Origin: Lobosporangium transversale
Taxonomy: Eukaryota; Mortierellomycota; Mortierellomycetes; Mortierellales; Mortierellaceae
Assembly: GCF_002105155.1 (NCBI RefSeq)
Contig: NW_019028995.1
Span: 248,001-312,000 of the forward strand
DNA: 64,000 bases
Reading direction: 5' to 3'
Numbering within the stretch: the stretch's first letter is position 1; each line of letters starts with the position of its first letter. The position numbers and the translations under genes are program-made. The notes beneath the pieces were generated by a model. It was not told the origin of the DNA. It saw only the letters and a list, made by a program, of their open reading frames with translations, and did no database searches. This document shows, piece by piece, positions 11,978 to 27,157 of the stretch.

Positions 11978-13867
11978 ATTGGTAATGATGATGTGTGTAG
12001 AATAGGCGATGTATGAACGCGCGGAAAAAATAAAGGATTAATTGCAAACACTAATGGGATAACAGATGCGTGCGTGAGTAGACGTGGGGGATGGCACAGA
12101 AACGAGAAAGACCGTCGTAGTGGCAGAAGTAGTGGATAAAAGTGGCGTTTTTTTTAAGAAGTATAAAGCAAAGGAGATAAGAAAGGTGATGAAAAGAGCT
12201 TTTTTTCTCTTTCTCGTTCCGGAGAAGGTGGACGTGGAATAGAAAAAACAGGATCTCAAAGACAAATGAAATAAATACACCAAAAAATGGGCGCTCTTCT
12301 TTCTACTGTTGCACCTCATATGCACCACTGATCCTTACTTTTGACAAGCTCAAACACTGACAGACCTGACAAACGAAGCCAACTCTCCATGGGTCATTAC
12401 ACTCGCTCCTAGTCTGCTATTCCTGTGTCTGTTCCATTTAGAAAAAAAATCAAATAAAAAACATTTATACACACAACATTGTTGACTTTGACAGGTAATC
12501 ATTGGAAAATATCGAAGATTGAAAGAAGATAAGGAGTTTGGTGTCCATTCAGCCTCTCATGGGAATAGTAAAAGGTATCCAAGCATTGAACCACTTCACT
12601 GATATGCAATGGTCTTTACGGGGATATCCCCCGCATATGTCTTTCAGAAGTAGCTCATAAGTTTAAATGACTCTGACCTTGACATTCATGCGACAGACAA
12701 AGGCGGTGCTGGAGAAACAAGACACATATGATAAGCAAGAGAATTAGAATCCCAGCTTTGACACGCGTAGCTTTTAAAGATAAGATATGAAGACCACTAT
12801 TCGCTGAGATCAAGAAGCAATTGAAAGTTAACTTCATCATTGCTATCATTACAATGCTTGTTACATTGGCGTTGAAGAATACAAGGGTGGACATAACAAC
12901 CGTGGAGTTTGTCTGATTAAACAGGGTCAGCGGAAACCGGCGTAGACTACTGGCTCTATCGCCGATAATAAAGCTATTTAAGTTAGAGATTGAGAGGCTC
13001 AAGCCTGGATCAAAGATACACAAAGGAACCGAACTGGACTTTGGTAGATGTGGCAAGGCGATTCATGAAAAAAGGATCCGAATTTTTGCTTCCGGATTAC
13101 TCACGGCTGTCGGAAGTCAGACAAGAGTCAGAGGCCTACTACCTAGGATTTCTACATGACCGAAGTACATGGGTGTAGGAAAATAGATTGAATACTCCAT
13201 AGTTTATTTGAAAGTTGGAGGCAAAGCTCCATCGTATAGGATGCTTGCAAAAGGTTATCAAAGCTAATATCCAGGGCATGTTCTTTAAGCTTGTCGTAGT
13301 CGGCATGAATGAGTTTATATGCCTAAGCTATGTCTCACCGATGAGCACTTGCTTTAATCTCCAAGCTTCAACAATACAAATCTCTGCCAAGACATGCAAT
13401 AGGGTATTCTCCAGTGGTACTGTTCAACAAAAGCGACCTACAATGTCTTCAAGCTCTGGAAAAGGATAGGATCCACATCTGGGAACAGCTAGATATTCAG
13501 AGACCTACCAAAAGCGCGAGTGCTAGCGCCTTAAGCAGTGCTATTCTAATCATGTCGGGAAATAGATCCTTCCTGGTCTGTGCACTGCTGTCGTCACAAT
13601 CAAAAAAAAAGTTATATCCTAACTACACGCGCCAGCAGAGTCGTCTGTTCTGACATTTGTAAAATTGTTTGTTAAATACTCATCCACATTTCATTCGTTT
13701 GATTAACTCCCACAAGAAAAATACCGTACAAACAACTAGACACCATCTCATTTGTCTCTATCCACCTCTTCCTGTCCCTCCCCCCTTCTCTGTCTCTCTT
13801 TTTTTTTTACTACTTTGCTCCTATTTAATCTTCCTCATCTGTATTTTCTCGCTTACTCTTTACATCT
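11978..13867. other. Divergent intergenic region between WNK kinase and PP2A scaffold gene
   Basis: Holds the 5' regions of both genes. Pyrimidine-rich tracts (13740-13860) lie directly before the PP2A start codon. Plus-strand open stretches at 12990-13178, 13215-13469 and 13414-13653 are broken, overlap in different frames and match nothing I recognise; they could be an old gene relic. Confidence 0.5.
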
Positions 13868-16405
13868 ATGAATCCTGAAAGCGAAGAACTCTATCCTATC
13901 GCGATCTTGATAGATGAACTGCGTCACGACGATGTCAATCTTCGTTTGAATGCTATCAAAAGACTGAATACCATCGCCCTGGCACTCGGTCCACAGCGTG
14001 CTCGAGAGGAATTGATCCCTTTCCTAGATGGTACAAAAAAAAAAAGAGGATCTAAAAAAGAGCATTGGTTTGAATTAAGCTCACGCTTCCTTTTTTTTAA
14101 CATCTCGTTTGAATTTTGCCTTCAGAATCTATCGATGACGAGGATGAAGTTTTGCTAGCTTTGGCTGGGGAGCTTGGTGACTTTGTAGAGTACATTGGAG
14201 GGGCGCAATATGCTCATATTTTGTTGCAGCCCCTGGAGAATCTTGCTGCAGTTGAGGAAACAATGGTTCGCGACAAGGTACTAATAGTGCCCTGCATTGC
14301 CAACACTCAGCGCTCTGTGTTCATAAAGATATTGAAGCGATGTTAACCTGGATGCGCTATGACTTTTCTTTCGTGTGTATGGCTAGGCGGTTGAGTCACT
14401 GAATAAGATCTGTCCATTGTTAACCCAGGCCCAGTTGGAGCAATACTATATTCCTTTGCTTAAACGTCTTACTTCGGGTGATTGGTTTACGAGTCGCACC
14501 TCTGCAACTGGTCTCTATGCATGTGGTTATCCATTGGTTTCGTCAGCCCACCAAGAAGAGATGCGCAAGTAAGAAACTTCATAGTTTTAGTTATCGTAAC
14601 ACAGCATAGTATTGCGATTTCAAGTCTAACGCACCAACTATTGTTTATCATGGTTTGCTTTCCTTATAAACAGGGCTTTCAGCCAGCTTTGCATGGATGA
14701 TACACCCATGGTTCGTCGAGCGGCGGCCACACATCTTGGGGTAAGAGCTATTCTCGAAAATAATTGGCATCGTTTTGGTCATGTATTTATCTACGATTTC
14801 TAGCTATTTATCTTTATGATCAACTGTATTTAATTCTTTCTTTTCTTTTCATATATTTCTTCCTAAATTCCAGACATTCTCCAAAAAACTCAGCAAGGAA
14901 CATCTTATTTCGGACATCATTCCTCTCTTCAATAAATTGGCACAGGACGAACAGGACTCAGTACGTCTGCTGACAGTGACCGATCTTGTTGCTATTGCAG
15001 AGCAACTCTCGCCTGAAGAATGCAAGGTCTACTTTCTGCAAACGCTCAAGACTATGGTTGCAGATAAATCGTGGAGAGTTCGCTACATGATCGCTGACAA
15101 CTTTGTCAAGGTAAAAAGAATGGCTTGATCACACTCTTGTATCGACATGGACGGCTGCTGATAACCATGGGTAGTGATGTGAATATTGGCGCTCAACGGT
15201 CATGCTAACACCAAAGTATTTATCCTACATGTTGGAATGCTGCCTATAGCTGAGTACTGCTGTAGGACAGGAGATTACACGTGAAGACTTGGTTGTGGCT
15301 TTCGTCCGTTTATTAAAGGATAATGAGGCAGAGGTCCGCACAGCTGCTTCTGGACAAGTCCCTGGTGAGTTTATAAAAAATATAAAGAATCAGACTATTT
15401 GTTTGCTCAGTACTATGGAAAACTAGAAAATGTCTCTAATTCATGATTTGATGCCGTGTTTTCAGGATTCGCTAAATTGGTGGACCAGGACACTATTTTG
15501 AACTATATCTTGCCTTGCGTCAAGGACCTTGTGACAGACACCTCACAACATGTCCGTGCAGCCTTGGCGATGCAGATTAGCGGTTTGGCGCCCATTCTCG
15601 GCAAAGAGGCGACGACAGAGCATTTGTTGCCCTTGTTCCTTCAGTTACTAAAGGATGAATTCCCGGATGTACGACTCAACATCATTTCCAAGCTTGAGAC
15701 CGTGAACCAGGTCATTGGAATCGAGCTCTTATCTCAATCTCTTTTACCCGCTATTGTGGAGTTGGCAGAGGACAAACAATGGCGCGTGCGTCTGGCAATC
15801 ATTGACTACATACCACTTTTGGCCACGCAATTGGGCGTCCAATTTTTTGACGAGAAGCTGGGAGCACTATGCATGTCATGGCTGGGCGACAGTGTCTTTT
15901 CAATCCGAGATGCTGCTACAGTTAACCTGAGGAAGCTCACAGAGGTTTTTGGCGTAGAGTGGGCAGAACATGCCATCATTCCTAAAGTCCTTGCAATGGG
16001 GACGCATCCCAATTACTTATATAGAATGACCACCATCTTTGCTATTACGGTAGGCTTGCAACCCAACCACTTCATTATTTTGCTATTTTCCATGGCCACT
16101 TTCTCATTTTATTTTTATTTTTATTTTTTTCTTGATTAAATTAGGCGATGGCATCAGCCGTAACACCAGAAGTGATCCGCGACTATATCTTGCCAACTGT
16201 TACGAATTTGGTGTCAGATCCTATTCCCAACATTCGCTTCAACGTTGCTAAATCCATAGAGGCCCTTATCCCTGTGCTTTCGCAGAATCCAGACACGAAA
16301 CCTCTGGTTGAACAGCAACTCAAACCAGCCTTGGTTAAACTCAGCGAGGATCCTGACAACGATGTCCGCTTTTTCTCTCAGAAGGCGCTCTTCTCTGCAC
16401 AATAG
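13868..16405 (+). CDS. Protein phosphatase 2A scaffold (A/PR65) regulatory subunit
   Basis: Eight exons (13868-14030, 14126-14277, 14387-14568, 14674-14740, 14874-15110, 15250-15364, 15466-16049, 16145-16405) give 586 residues, close to the 589 of animal PR65. The protein is an array of HEAT repeats throughout: [20 protein letters not shown], then the adjoining [15 protein letters not shown] and [13 protein letters not shown] are typical helix pairs. It holds the catalytic and B subunits of PP2A together in cytosol and nucleus (family knowledge). The start [19 protein letters not shown] matches the family's N-terminus and follows a long pyrimidine tract. A canonical AATAAA follows the stop by about 150 bp. 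It is the TPD3/PAA1 equivalent. Confidence 0.96.
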
Positions 16406-16848
16406 CTATGAAGGGCGAAGTAACGATCAAGAAAGTAAAAAGGAGGCATATTTTTTAAACATGGGCATGGAATGTCGTTTTTGCTTTTATCAGGGTTCAG
16501 GGTTATCAGGGTTCAAAATTTTTCAAAACAAAACAACCAAGCTTTATCAACAATTAAATAAAGAAAAAAAAAAAAAAAAAAAAAAAAAAGAGTAGCAAGA
16601 TGTAGATTTAGACATCGTTTAGGAGCGCATATTATTCCCACACAATAAAGGGAGAGCTTGATACATAACAAAACCACAAAACCACAAACCACGCAAGATC
16701 ATAAGGCTATTTTGGATTTTCAGGATTATGCGCAGAGCATTGATGTCAAGCATCAATCGCAGCTTTTTTACAAGAATAAATGTTTAGTCCAATTGGCCAA
16801 AGAGTTATTGTTTTATAAATCTGATTGTAGTGAGATATCAAAAATGGA

Positions 16849-16879
<31 letters not shown>

Positions 16880-16963
16880 CTGCATTATTTAAGAGACCCT
16901 TTCTCTGAAAGAGAGCAAAGAGCAGCAAGATGATAGATGGACTATGGCATGATAGGAGCGCAG
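16406..16963. other. Convergent 3' intergenic region (PP2A scaffold / mucin-like gene)
   Basis: Contains the PP2A 3' UTR with AATAAA, an A26 run, a T-run at 16851-16878, and presumably the 3' UTR of the minus-strand gene. No gene seen. Confidence 0.7.
16557..16562 (+). promoter_or_regulatory. Polyadenylation signal AATAAA (PP2A scaffold)
   Basis: AATAAA lies about 150 bp after the stop codon and is followed after one base by a genomic run of about 26 A. Confidence 0.55.
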
Positions 16964-18571
16964 CTAAAGGGGAACATTGCTAAACTCTGAGGGACGTCCA
17001 TCTGCGAGATGAGCCAAAGGAGGGAGGACAGACGAAGGGGGCATAGCACCATTCAAAGAATTCTTGGTTGTGCCCAAGTGTTGACTGTTCTGAGAGCTGG
17101 TACTAGACTGGCGTGACAAGGCTGCAGCGCCAGCGCCAGCACTGACGGTTGCAAGAGGCGAAGGACCAGAACCAGCGCTAGGAGCGGCTGTTCCAGGAGC
17201 ATAGAAGCCCTGAGCAGCATCCTTCACCAGTGCCATGAAGGACTCATGCCTAAACGCTGTACGAGGGGCCTCATCCAATTCGGGAGCGCCAGACATGGGC
17301 TGCTCCTCAATGGTGCGACGTTTCTCACGGCGTCGGTAAACACCAAGAGCAACGAGGCCTGCAAGAGCTACAGAAGCAACGACAGCACCAAGGATGGCGC
17401 CCAGCGAGGAGCCAGAATCACCAGACATTGTAGTGCTAGTAACTCCCGCAGCCAGGTCAGAATTTGGCTGAGGAGAAGTCGTAGGATCAACAACACCTGG
17501 TGGATTACCCTGCACGTTATCAGGGTTGTTGTTGCTAGGAGGGGCAAATGGAACGGTTGGAGCAACTGGGGGAACTGGGGCGACTGGGGCGACTGGAGCA
17601 ACTGGAGCAACTGGAGCAGAGGTGGAGGTAGGGACAGTAGCAGTTGTCGTCGTTGTGCGCACGGTGGTGGGTCTTCGAGTAGGTGGTCTGGGTCTGAGCG
17701 TAGGCGAAGGACTGGGTTTGGGACTGGGTTTAGGCCTCTGTGTTGGTCTGGGTTTCGGATCACTGGGTCTCGTGGGCTTGGGCTTGGGCTTGGGCTTGGG
17801 CCTGGGGTTCCTACCGTGATGGGGATTCCTACCGCGATGGGGATTCCTACCGCGATGAGGATTCCTGCCGCGATGGGGATTTCTGCCGCGGTGGGGATTT
17901 CTACCACGGTGTCTGCCATGGTTAGGGCGGCTAGGCTGACGGTGCTGGACCCCAACCTCATCATCGCCGACGGCTCGCGCAAAGAGCTTAACATTGTTGG
18001 AATGTGATGAGTAACGGTCCTGCTCCTCTGTCACGTCGAGAACTCTCTTGAAAAAATAGACATCGGATTGATAGTTGGGTTGCTGAGGTTTAATTGTCAA
18101 GTCTTTCTTGATGATATTGATAGAACGGTCGGCCGAAGCTATGAATTTCAATAGTATGCATTATGAAGAGTTAATTAGAGCGAAACAAAAAAAGAACTAG
18201 CCTCCCTTTTAGCTTTCAAAATAACCATGACCATTTTTAATGTTATGCATAGATTGATGCATGACCCCTTAAAAACCGTTTTTTTTTTTTTCCTCTGCAC
18301 GAAAAGTTAATGTTAAACAGGAACATTCCCTCTGGAGGATGTTATGTCGCATAAGCTATTCCCAGCGACAAAGTTCCTGCACGCATGGCTGACTTTGTAG
18401 ACGAATAAATAGCATCACCTTTCGGTTTGCACGGAATAAGAAGAGAGCCAGCTGGGAAGATGTGCTAATTTTTATATTAATATATTTTGTAATTGTATAT
18501 CAATGCTTACCTCCGTGGGATGTAGCCAGGTAAAACAGGGCCACTGTCTGGATTGCCCAAGAAATTCTCAT
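16964..18571 (-). CDS. Mucin-like single-pass cell-surface protein with Arg/Pro repeats
   Basis: Two exons (18571-18511, 18138-16964) give 411 residues. A signal peptide (MRISWAIQTVALFYLATSHG) is split off by the intron. The ectodomain has five to six copies of GRNPHR (about residues 98-130), then KPKPKPKP, a Pro/Thr/Ser-rich stretch and a VAPVAP run: an extended, probably O-glycosylated and basic stalk. One membrane span follows (about 260-282, SLGAILGAVVASVALAGLVA) with a stop-transfer YRRREKRR, then a 130-residue Ser/Ala-rich cytoplasmic tail. The architecture resembles fungal wall sensors or SKG6/Axl2-like anchors, but there is no recognisable sensor domain. A role at the cell wall is inferred. 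Confidence 0.82.
17804..17910 (-). repeat. 18-bp in-frame tandem repeat encoding GRNPHR
   Basis: Five to six near-identical 18-bp units (plus-strand GGGATTCCTACCGCGATG) in the surface-protein ectodomain. It is preceded by a GGGCTT hexamer run (17773-17800) encoding Lys-Pro repeats. Confidence 0.9.
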
Positions 18572-19077
18572 TGTAAAATTGATGATTACTTTTATCGGGC
18601 AGTAGGCGTTTTTTTTTTTTAGTTTGAATATTTGAATATTATCTAATCGCGACAGAATACAAACAAAATTCAAGTGTGATCTCGTTAGTTTTAATAAAGG
18701 TTCCTGAACTGACTGTTGCAGAAAGAAAGAGAGAGAGAGGGAGAGAGAGAGGAAGCTGAACAAATGTAATGGTGCAGAGAGAAGAAAATTGTTTATGGAT
18801 TCAAATCGTTGTTGGGATTCTGAAGCTTAAAAGACATTCAAGCAAGTAAATTGCATGTAAGCTGCTTACATGTTGTAGGATGGGTATGTTAGTGTGCTTT
18901 GATTCCGTCTTTTCTTCTCTTTTTTTTCTTTCTGCTAGATTATTTATGTTAAGGACGTGTAATGGATTGATGTTGGTTGTTATGGTTGGAGTTTTCACTA
19001 TGCATTGGGGGGAATGCCGAAGACTAAGTGGTGGATTAATGGAAATTAGGAAGAGAAATGAGCTGATGGAGATGAAC

Positions 19078-19164
19078 GGATGGAGGATGGAGGATGAAGG
19101 ATGGAGGATGGAGGATGGAGGATGGAGGATGGAGGATGGAGGATGGAGGATGGAGGATGGAGGA
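19078..19164 (+). repeat. 7-bp minisatellite (GGATGGA)n
   Basis: About 12 tandem copies of GGATGGA with one GGATGAA variant. The purine strand stays G-rich to about 19255. Confidence 0.95.
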
Positions 19165-20918
19165 TAGGAAGGGAGGGAAAGGTGGGGGAGGGTAGACAGC
19201 GGAGAGGAAGGGGATGCGTGGGTTCGCAACGGACGGGGCAGTTAGCTGGGAAGGGGGTGAGGGGAACCAGAAAAGAAGGAAGGCACAAAGAAACAACTTC
19301 AGCAATGCTGGCGACCTAAAAAAAAAAAAAAAAAAAATCAACACAACAGTCAAGGCATGTCATGCAAAAATCAGGCACGCTTCGTCTGACCCACTACCAT
19401 TTACCAGATGGCCATAGGCATGGATTCCATGTACTTACTACAGAACAGTACGGTACTCTTTCTTCTCTCTCTTACCTTGCTCTCTTTCTTTTTTCCCACT
19501 TTCGCCCTGACTGTCAAGTGTTCGTGGGTGCCAAAAGCAAAAGCACCCCCGAAGTTGTACATGAATATAACTTGAACACAAATCAAATTAGTGCTTCTCA
19601 TTTTATTTTTATTTTTACTTTTATTTTTCTAATCATTCATGAGAGCCTTTAATAAGTTTTTTCCCTCACCTTGAAATCCGTCACACACACATAAACAACA
19701 CCTCAGGACTTCGTTGTTGTTCTTATTCGCTCAAACATGGATACATGTATATCATTCAGACCTTTTTCATCTTGATCATTTTACCACAACCATCTCTTCC
19801 AATAGTGAACAAAAGTTTCTCTCTCCATTTCATGCCAGACAAAGATTATCACATTTTATTTATCTTTTAATGTTTTAGTTTGCCGTGCTCATTTATTCTA
19901 ATGTCTCTTTGTCTGTTAGTCTGTGCCTATTTAGACATTTTTAGACAGGGAATAACTAGACTACTAACAATTAACAATTAATCAATAAGAATGAAATGTC
20001 GACTAGTTTCTTGGCTGTTTCTTGCAATATTTGAAGCGAACACAAAAAAAAAAGAAAAAAGTTACCATGCACAATGTGATATAGCTTTGAAAGGGTGGAA
20101 GAAAGTCAGGCACTCCGTACCTATCGAAATATACTTTCCATTAAAACCCCATCCAACTCACCTAATATCTATCACTGCAATCGTGTGGTGTAAAGGCGGA
20201 AACATAGAAGTGTGATATTATACCGATGGCATGTAAATTTTGATTGTGATAATGTTTTTTGGAGCCCTCTCGAAACCTTGTTTAAATGGGTTTGAGCCTC
20301 CAATTGTTACATATTCCCAAGCTTTTGGAAATAAAGCTTTCCGTCTTCTGGGAAATAATGTCCCTTTCCTATTGGATATCTTGATAGGAGGCCGGTTCAC
20401 TTACACGTTGACCAAGCCAGAGCCGGTTATGATCGTCGTCGCTACAGGACGGTACTTTCTGATCTATCGAACTTAACCTCAGCATTTCATAACACGCTTA
20501 GATTGAAAGCTCTGTTTTCCTGCTTCGTTTGTTACGTGTCTTCGTTCTTCATGGCAGCTTTCCCAATGAAAATTTGTCCAATTCAAGGTCCTACTATAGC
20601 CCCCTACTGGGCAAAAGATGAGGACTATATATTCTTTGCCGCCGGCAGCCCTTCCGCTCCGCCTCGTCTTGGTAGCGGCATATGCTAATAAAGCCATCAC
20701 AATGCTGTTCGTACAAATAGGTTGAGTACAATCACTTAAAAGCCCATCCACTGCTTTCCTTAACCATCCATCCCTCGCTTTATAGTCATCGGTTCTCGGC
20801 AGAACCAAACCCTTTTGGATTCAAAATGCAGCCTGGGTTCAGTGGGTGAGCATTGCTCTGTTTACTAAAGTCCATGAGGCATAAAAGTAATGGGTAATTT
20901 ACCCACCTGTACCCTTGA

Positions 20919-22140
20919 ATGTGTACCACGCTTAGAGGATGGGCCTCAATAGTTTTCACGATACAACGTTTGATCGAAGAGTCGCATCAGAGCTCATCGA
21001 CATCTCAACATTTTCGCAGAGTGGTCCCAAGGTGCTTGTTCACATTAGTTTACTGGACACGCTTGTACGGTGTTAGCACTAGCATTGCAGAAACTAAGGA
21101 AAATGAGCAAGTATCCAAGACGTCAGAGGCGTCTAGCCATTGAGATGAAGGATCTTTTTGGCAACAGCCTCATGACAACACACGAGGACGGATCATTGAG
21201 CGAAGAAAAAGCGAGGGCTCGACATCAAAGATCAGAGCAAATGGACCAAGCCTATATAAAGAAAGGACATTGATCTGATGATCGTGGAGTGTAGATCCAC
21301 CAAAGGTGTATGGGTGTCCTGTCTAGTTATGCGACACATAAACAAAGGGCTACAGAATATCTACGTGATTTCTAAGAGTCATACACATGTATCAAGGTGC
21401 ATATCAAGAAGTATCAAAAATCATGATTAGTGGTGGTGCAGAACCTTTCAGATATCCCAGCATCTCGATGAAGCCTTACGCAATCCTCTTGGAGACATTG
21501 AGACATAACCCGCACAAAACTTCTTATACCGCAGTGGCCCATGCCCTTGTAAATAGCACTGCTCTGACCTTTCTTTCTTTCTTATTTTTTTTTTTTTTTT
21601 TTTTTTAGACTTTAATGTCCAAAATGGCTAGGATAGAAAAAGGCACAGTTGAACGAGCACTTCAGTGAATACAATGAACTGGAGAGGAAATATACGCATT
21701 CCCTGTTCTGACGCTAGTTGCCACGATCGATGTTCTCATTCGAACTTGGATGCCCGAAATATTGTAATCTGACAAACGTCTTGAATATACAGGCGAAGCG
21801 CGCCGTATTAGGGCGAAAAGGGCCACTAGTCCGGAAGTTGTTCTATAACGTGGACATAAAAGATGACTGCTATAATAAAAAGGCAAGGATAATACAAACC
21901 GAGATCCAAGCCATGCTGCACTTTATTGAACTTGTTCTACACAATCGTCACTGGTAGATTGGCCGCAACATGTATGAAGTGATTGAACCTATTCAATATA
22001 TACTTTTCTTTTTCTTTTTTTAAACCTTCTGGTGCCGTTTACCAAGGATGGCAAAGTTATGACCTATTTGGCATTCATGTGTTCCTAGCTGAGAACTATC
22101 AAACTACAAAGTTTTTAGCGGGCTATTGGTAAGCATACTA
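20919..22140 (+). pseudogene. Possible decayed gene, family unknown
   Basis: Several stretches read like ordinary soluble protein but are interrupted by stops and frame changes, for example around 21387-21580 (GGAEPFRYPSISMKPYAILL), 21718-21957, and 22030-22135 (YDLFGIHVFLAENYQTTKFL). I cannot assign a family and cannot build an intact spliced model. Undetected introns are the alternative. Confidence 0.25.
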
Positions 22141-22697
22141 TGTATATCTATCTTCAGTTGACGCTAAAGCCCTCTCTCAGGCTCTCCAGTCCATTTTTTT
22201 TTTTTTTCCTTAAACTATTCCCTAAATTTGATATTGAGCGTTAGTTTGTTGGTTATCAAAAGTGTTCCGAAAACAGACGAAGAAGGTAAAATTAGCCAAC
22301 AAATCAGGGCAACAAAAATCAGGAAGGTTAAGTAGGCAGACTCTCGAGAGATTATAAATGTTTTGAACAGTACATGTACATGAACTTCTCTCATACCAAG
22401 ATCATGGCCGTATAAACGATATCTACATGTTAACGAAGTAACATCTTTCACACTGATACATTGACGAAAGTAAAGAGCTACCTCAAGTTCTAATAACCTA
22501 GAGCCTGATGATGCTGGATCGTATCCATGAATTCCATCTATGAATTTTACTATAGTCTGGTCTAATGTGGCAATGGCTTTCATGTTGGTCCACGATCCTT
22601 CAGAAGTCTACAACGGAAATCGATGGAGAATTTCATTTGGTCGTCTTGCTTTTTATCTCTTTCATTTGCACTTGCTGTCCGCTGAGAAAGCATCATA

Positions 22698-22953
22698 CAG
22701 TGGAATCTCGATAATTGTACACTTTTGTACAAATTTCAAATTTGATATATTTCTAGGCCATTGGTTGGCTAAGAGCCTTACTCTTTTAAAAAAAAGTATT
22801 CAAAAAAACCCACACTCAACTGGAGTAGAGGAATCAGCAGAGGATTTTTAGAATAGTTTTTCATGAATTGTGGGCTTCTTAGCCAATCAATAACCGAGAA
22901 ATATAGCAAATTCGAAAATTGTACAAAAGTGTACAATTATCGAGATTCCACTG
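22698..22953. mobile_element. Non-autonomous pogo/Tigger-like MITE
   Basis: A 256-bp element with two inverted arms of about 80 bp that agree at nearly every position. Both ends begin CAGTGGAATCTCGATAATTG and both flanks are TA (22696-22697 and 22954-22955), the target duplication expected of Tc1/mariner-pogo transposons. There is no coding capacity. The CAGTGGAA terminus resembles pogo/Tigger family ends. Family assignment is inferred from termini and target site only. Confidence 0.85.
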
Positions 22954-24528
22954 TATATACTTTTTATATTTATATATATTTATATACAGTACATGTATAT
23001 GTTATGGAGTTCAAACTTTAGATTTAGTATGGATGTCTCCCGCGTTATCAAATTTAAAAGAGCGGCCAAGTATAGTGTGTTCGGGGTGCGGGCTTTTTTG
23101 TCTTTCAAATAGGACGGGCAAAGTTTATGAGAATGAACAAAATTGACACAGAAACGGCATGTACTTGTCTGTAGGTGAGCACAGTCGCTGACAAAGGTTG
23201 CAATGTGGGTGTGGAATAGAAGCTTCCGTCTTTCTCCACAGATTGTCATTATGTTTATACTGTAAATAAATAGCTCAAAGCATAGTGGAATTTCCGACCC
23301 ATCACTTGGCTGCACTTCATGTATTATGATTGAGGCAATGGCTGGATGGTCCGAGTATCGACTAGATTACGATAATTGAACGGCGATCCACTGCGGTCAA
23401 CCGGGGAAGACGAAAAAAAAAAAAAAAAAAAAAAAAAGAGAGCCTCTGCCACAACAACTCCTCATCGCAAGATGATAAGCTTTTCCGTCCGTTCAAGTGG
23501 AAAGGAGCACTATGAGGCCTACCAGCCTACCAAAGACAAGACAACGGCATCCTCCTTTCTTTTCAGGAACGATTTGCCTCTTTTAGCGATTTTGGAATGT
23601 GGGGGAAGGCTGGGAAGCGGATCTCGCGTGGCTCCGATACTGACATTCATGTGTTTGGATCAATCACTACGAGCCATACGTGATGTTTATTGTTTTGATG
23701 TGCGAGAACGTGGGGAAATTAGCAACACACGCGTCAATGTGGGGTAGAACCAAGCTACTTCATAATAAGCACTGGCCAATAGCTCGGTTATAGCAAGAGA
23801 AAACGAGAGAGCTATTCGTTCAAAATAGTCCTCAGACTTATCAAATCCATATTGGTAGACCAATAGCAAGTGTTGTTCAGGAACCAGTTAAAAGGATGGT
23901 ATTTCTTTATAGATGACATAGTGGTGAATTGACTGGACTGTAACCCGATAGTATATATAATGATTAACGTCTTACTGCATCATGTCAACTGTTGTCTATT
24001 GTCGGGCAAAGATGAGTTGATGCTAAAATAGCACTCAGACATGATTACTTTTTGCAAGATGAAACGAGGCGTTATCATCGTTGAAAGTTGGGAAACAAGA
24101 TAAAAGCGAATATTGCTAGCGGAGATCGGGCATTGAACAGTAGACCGCGATTGATATAAGCTTCAGCGAACCTGGGTACATGCCCTCTCTTTTCTGTTCA
24201 AAGCGGCCATCTCGCCCTGATCCTTCCGACGATGAGAAAGAGCTTTAATTGCGATGATAATGTGATGCTGGCTATTGTTTATTCAATCTATTCAATAGCG
24301 CAAATGCTGAGCCAAACAACGTTGGGGAGGCTCGATCTATTCAAATAAATATCGCTCCACACCAATGTCCCTCGCTCTTTTTCTCTCTCTTTCATTCCTT
24401 CATCAACTATTTCTTCTTAGGCCCTCATCTCCATCTCATTCCTCTCGGCTCTTCTCATTCTTTTCAATTCTTCTGCTCCATTCCGAAATCTCTCGCCTTC
24501 GTTCACAGCAAACAATAAGTTTATCACA

Positions 24529-27157
<2,629 letters not shown>

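Larger units (their letters stand above)
18572..24528. other. Gene-poor 6-kb intergenic region with repeats, relics and one MITE
   Basis: No intact gene is supported. It holds a G-rich 7-bp minisatellite, many homopolymers, a 256-bp inverted-repeat element, and several coding-like but broken stretches (20240-20810, 20919-22140, 23376-23747). The last 150 bp before the malic-enzyme start are strongly pyrimidine-rich, as expected for a fungal promoter. Confidence 0.6.

Noticed and set aside
17246-18007. Long plus-strand open frame and further overlapping frames
   Set aside because: Antisense or alternative-frame readings of the repeat-rich mucin-like gene; the minus frame has the signal peptide and membrane span.
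18801-19353. Ser/Pro/His-rich open frames over the minisatellite
   Set aside because: Only translation of the 7-bp repeat, which stays open in several frames; no flanking gene structure.
23376-23747. 123-codon plus-strand frame
   Set aside because: Contains a poly-Lys run from an A-run, no known motif, and no support from surrounding splice signals.
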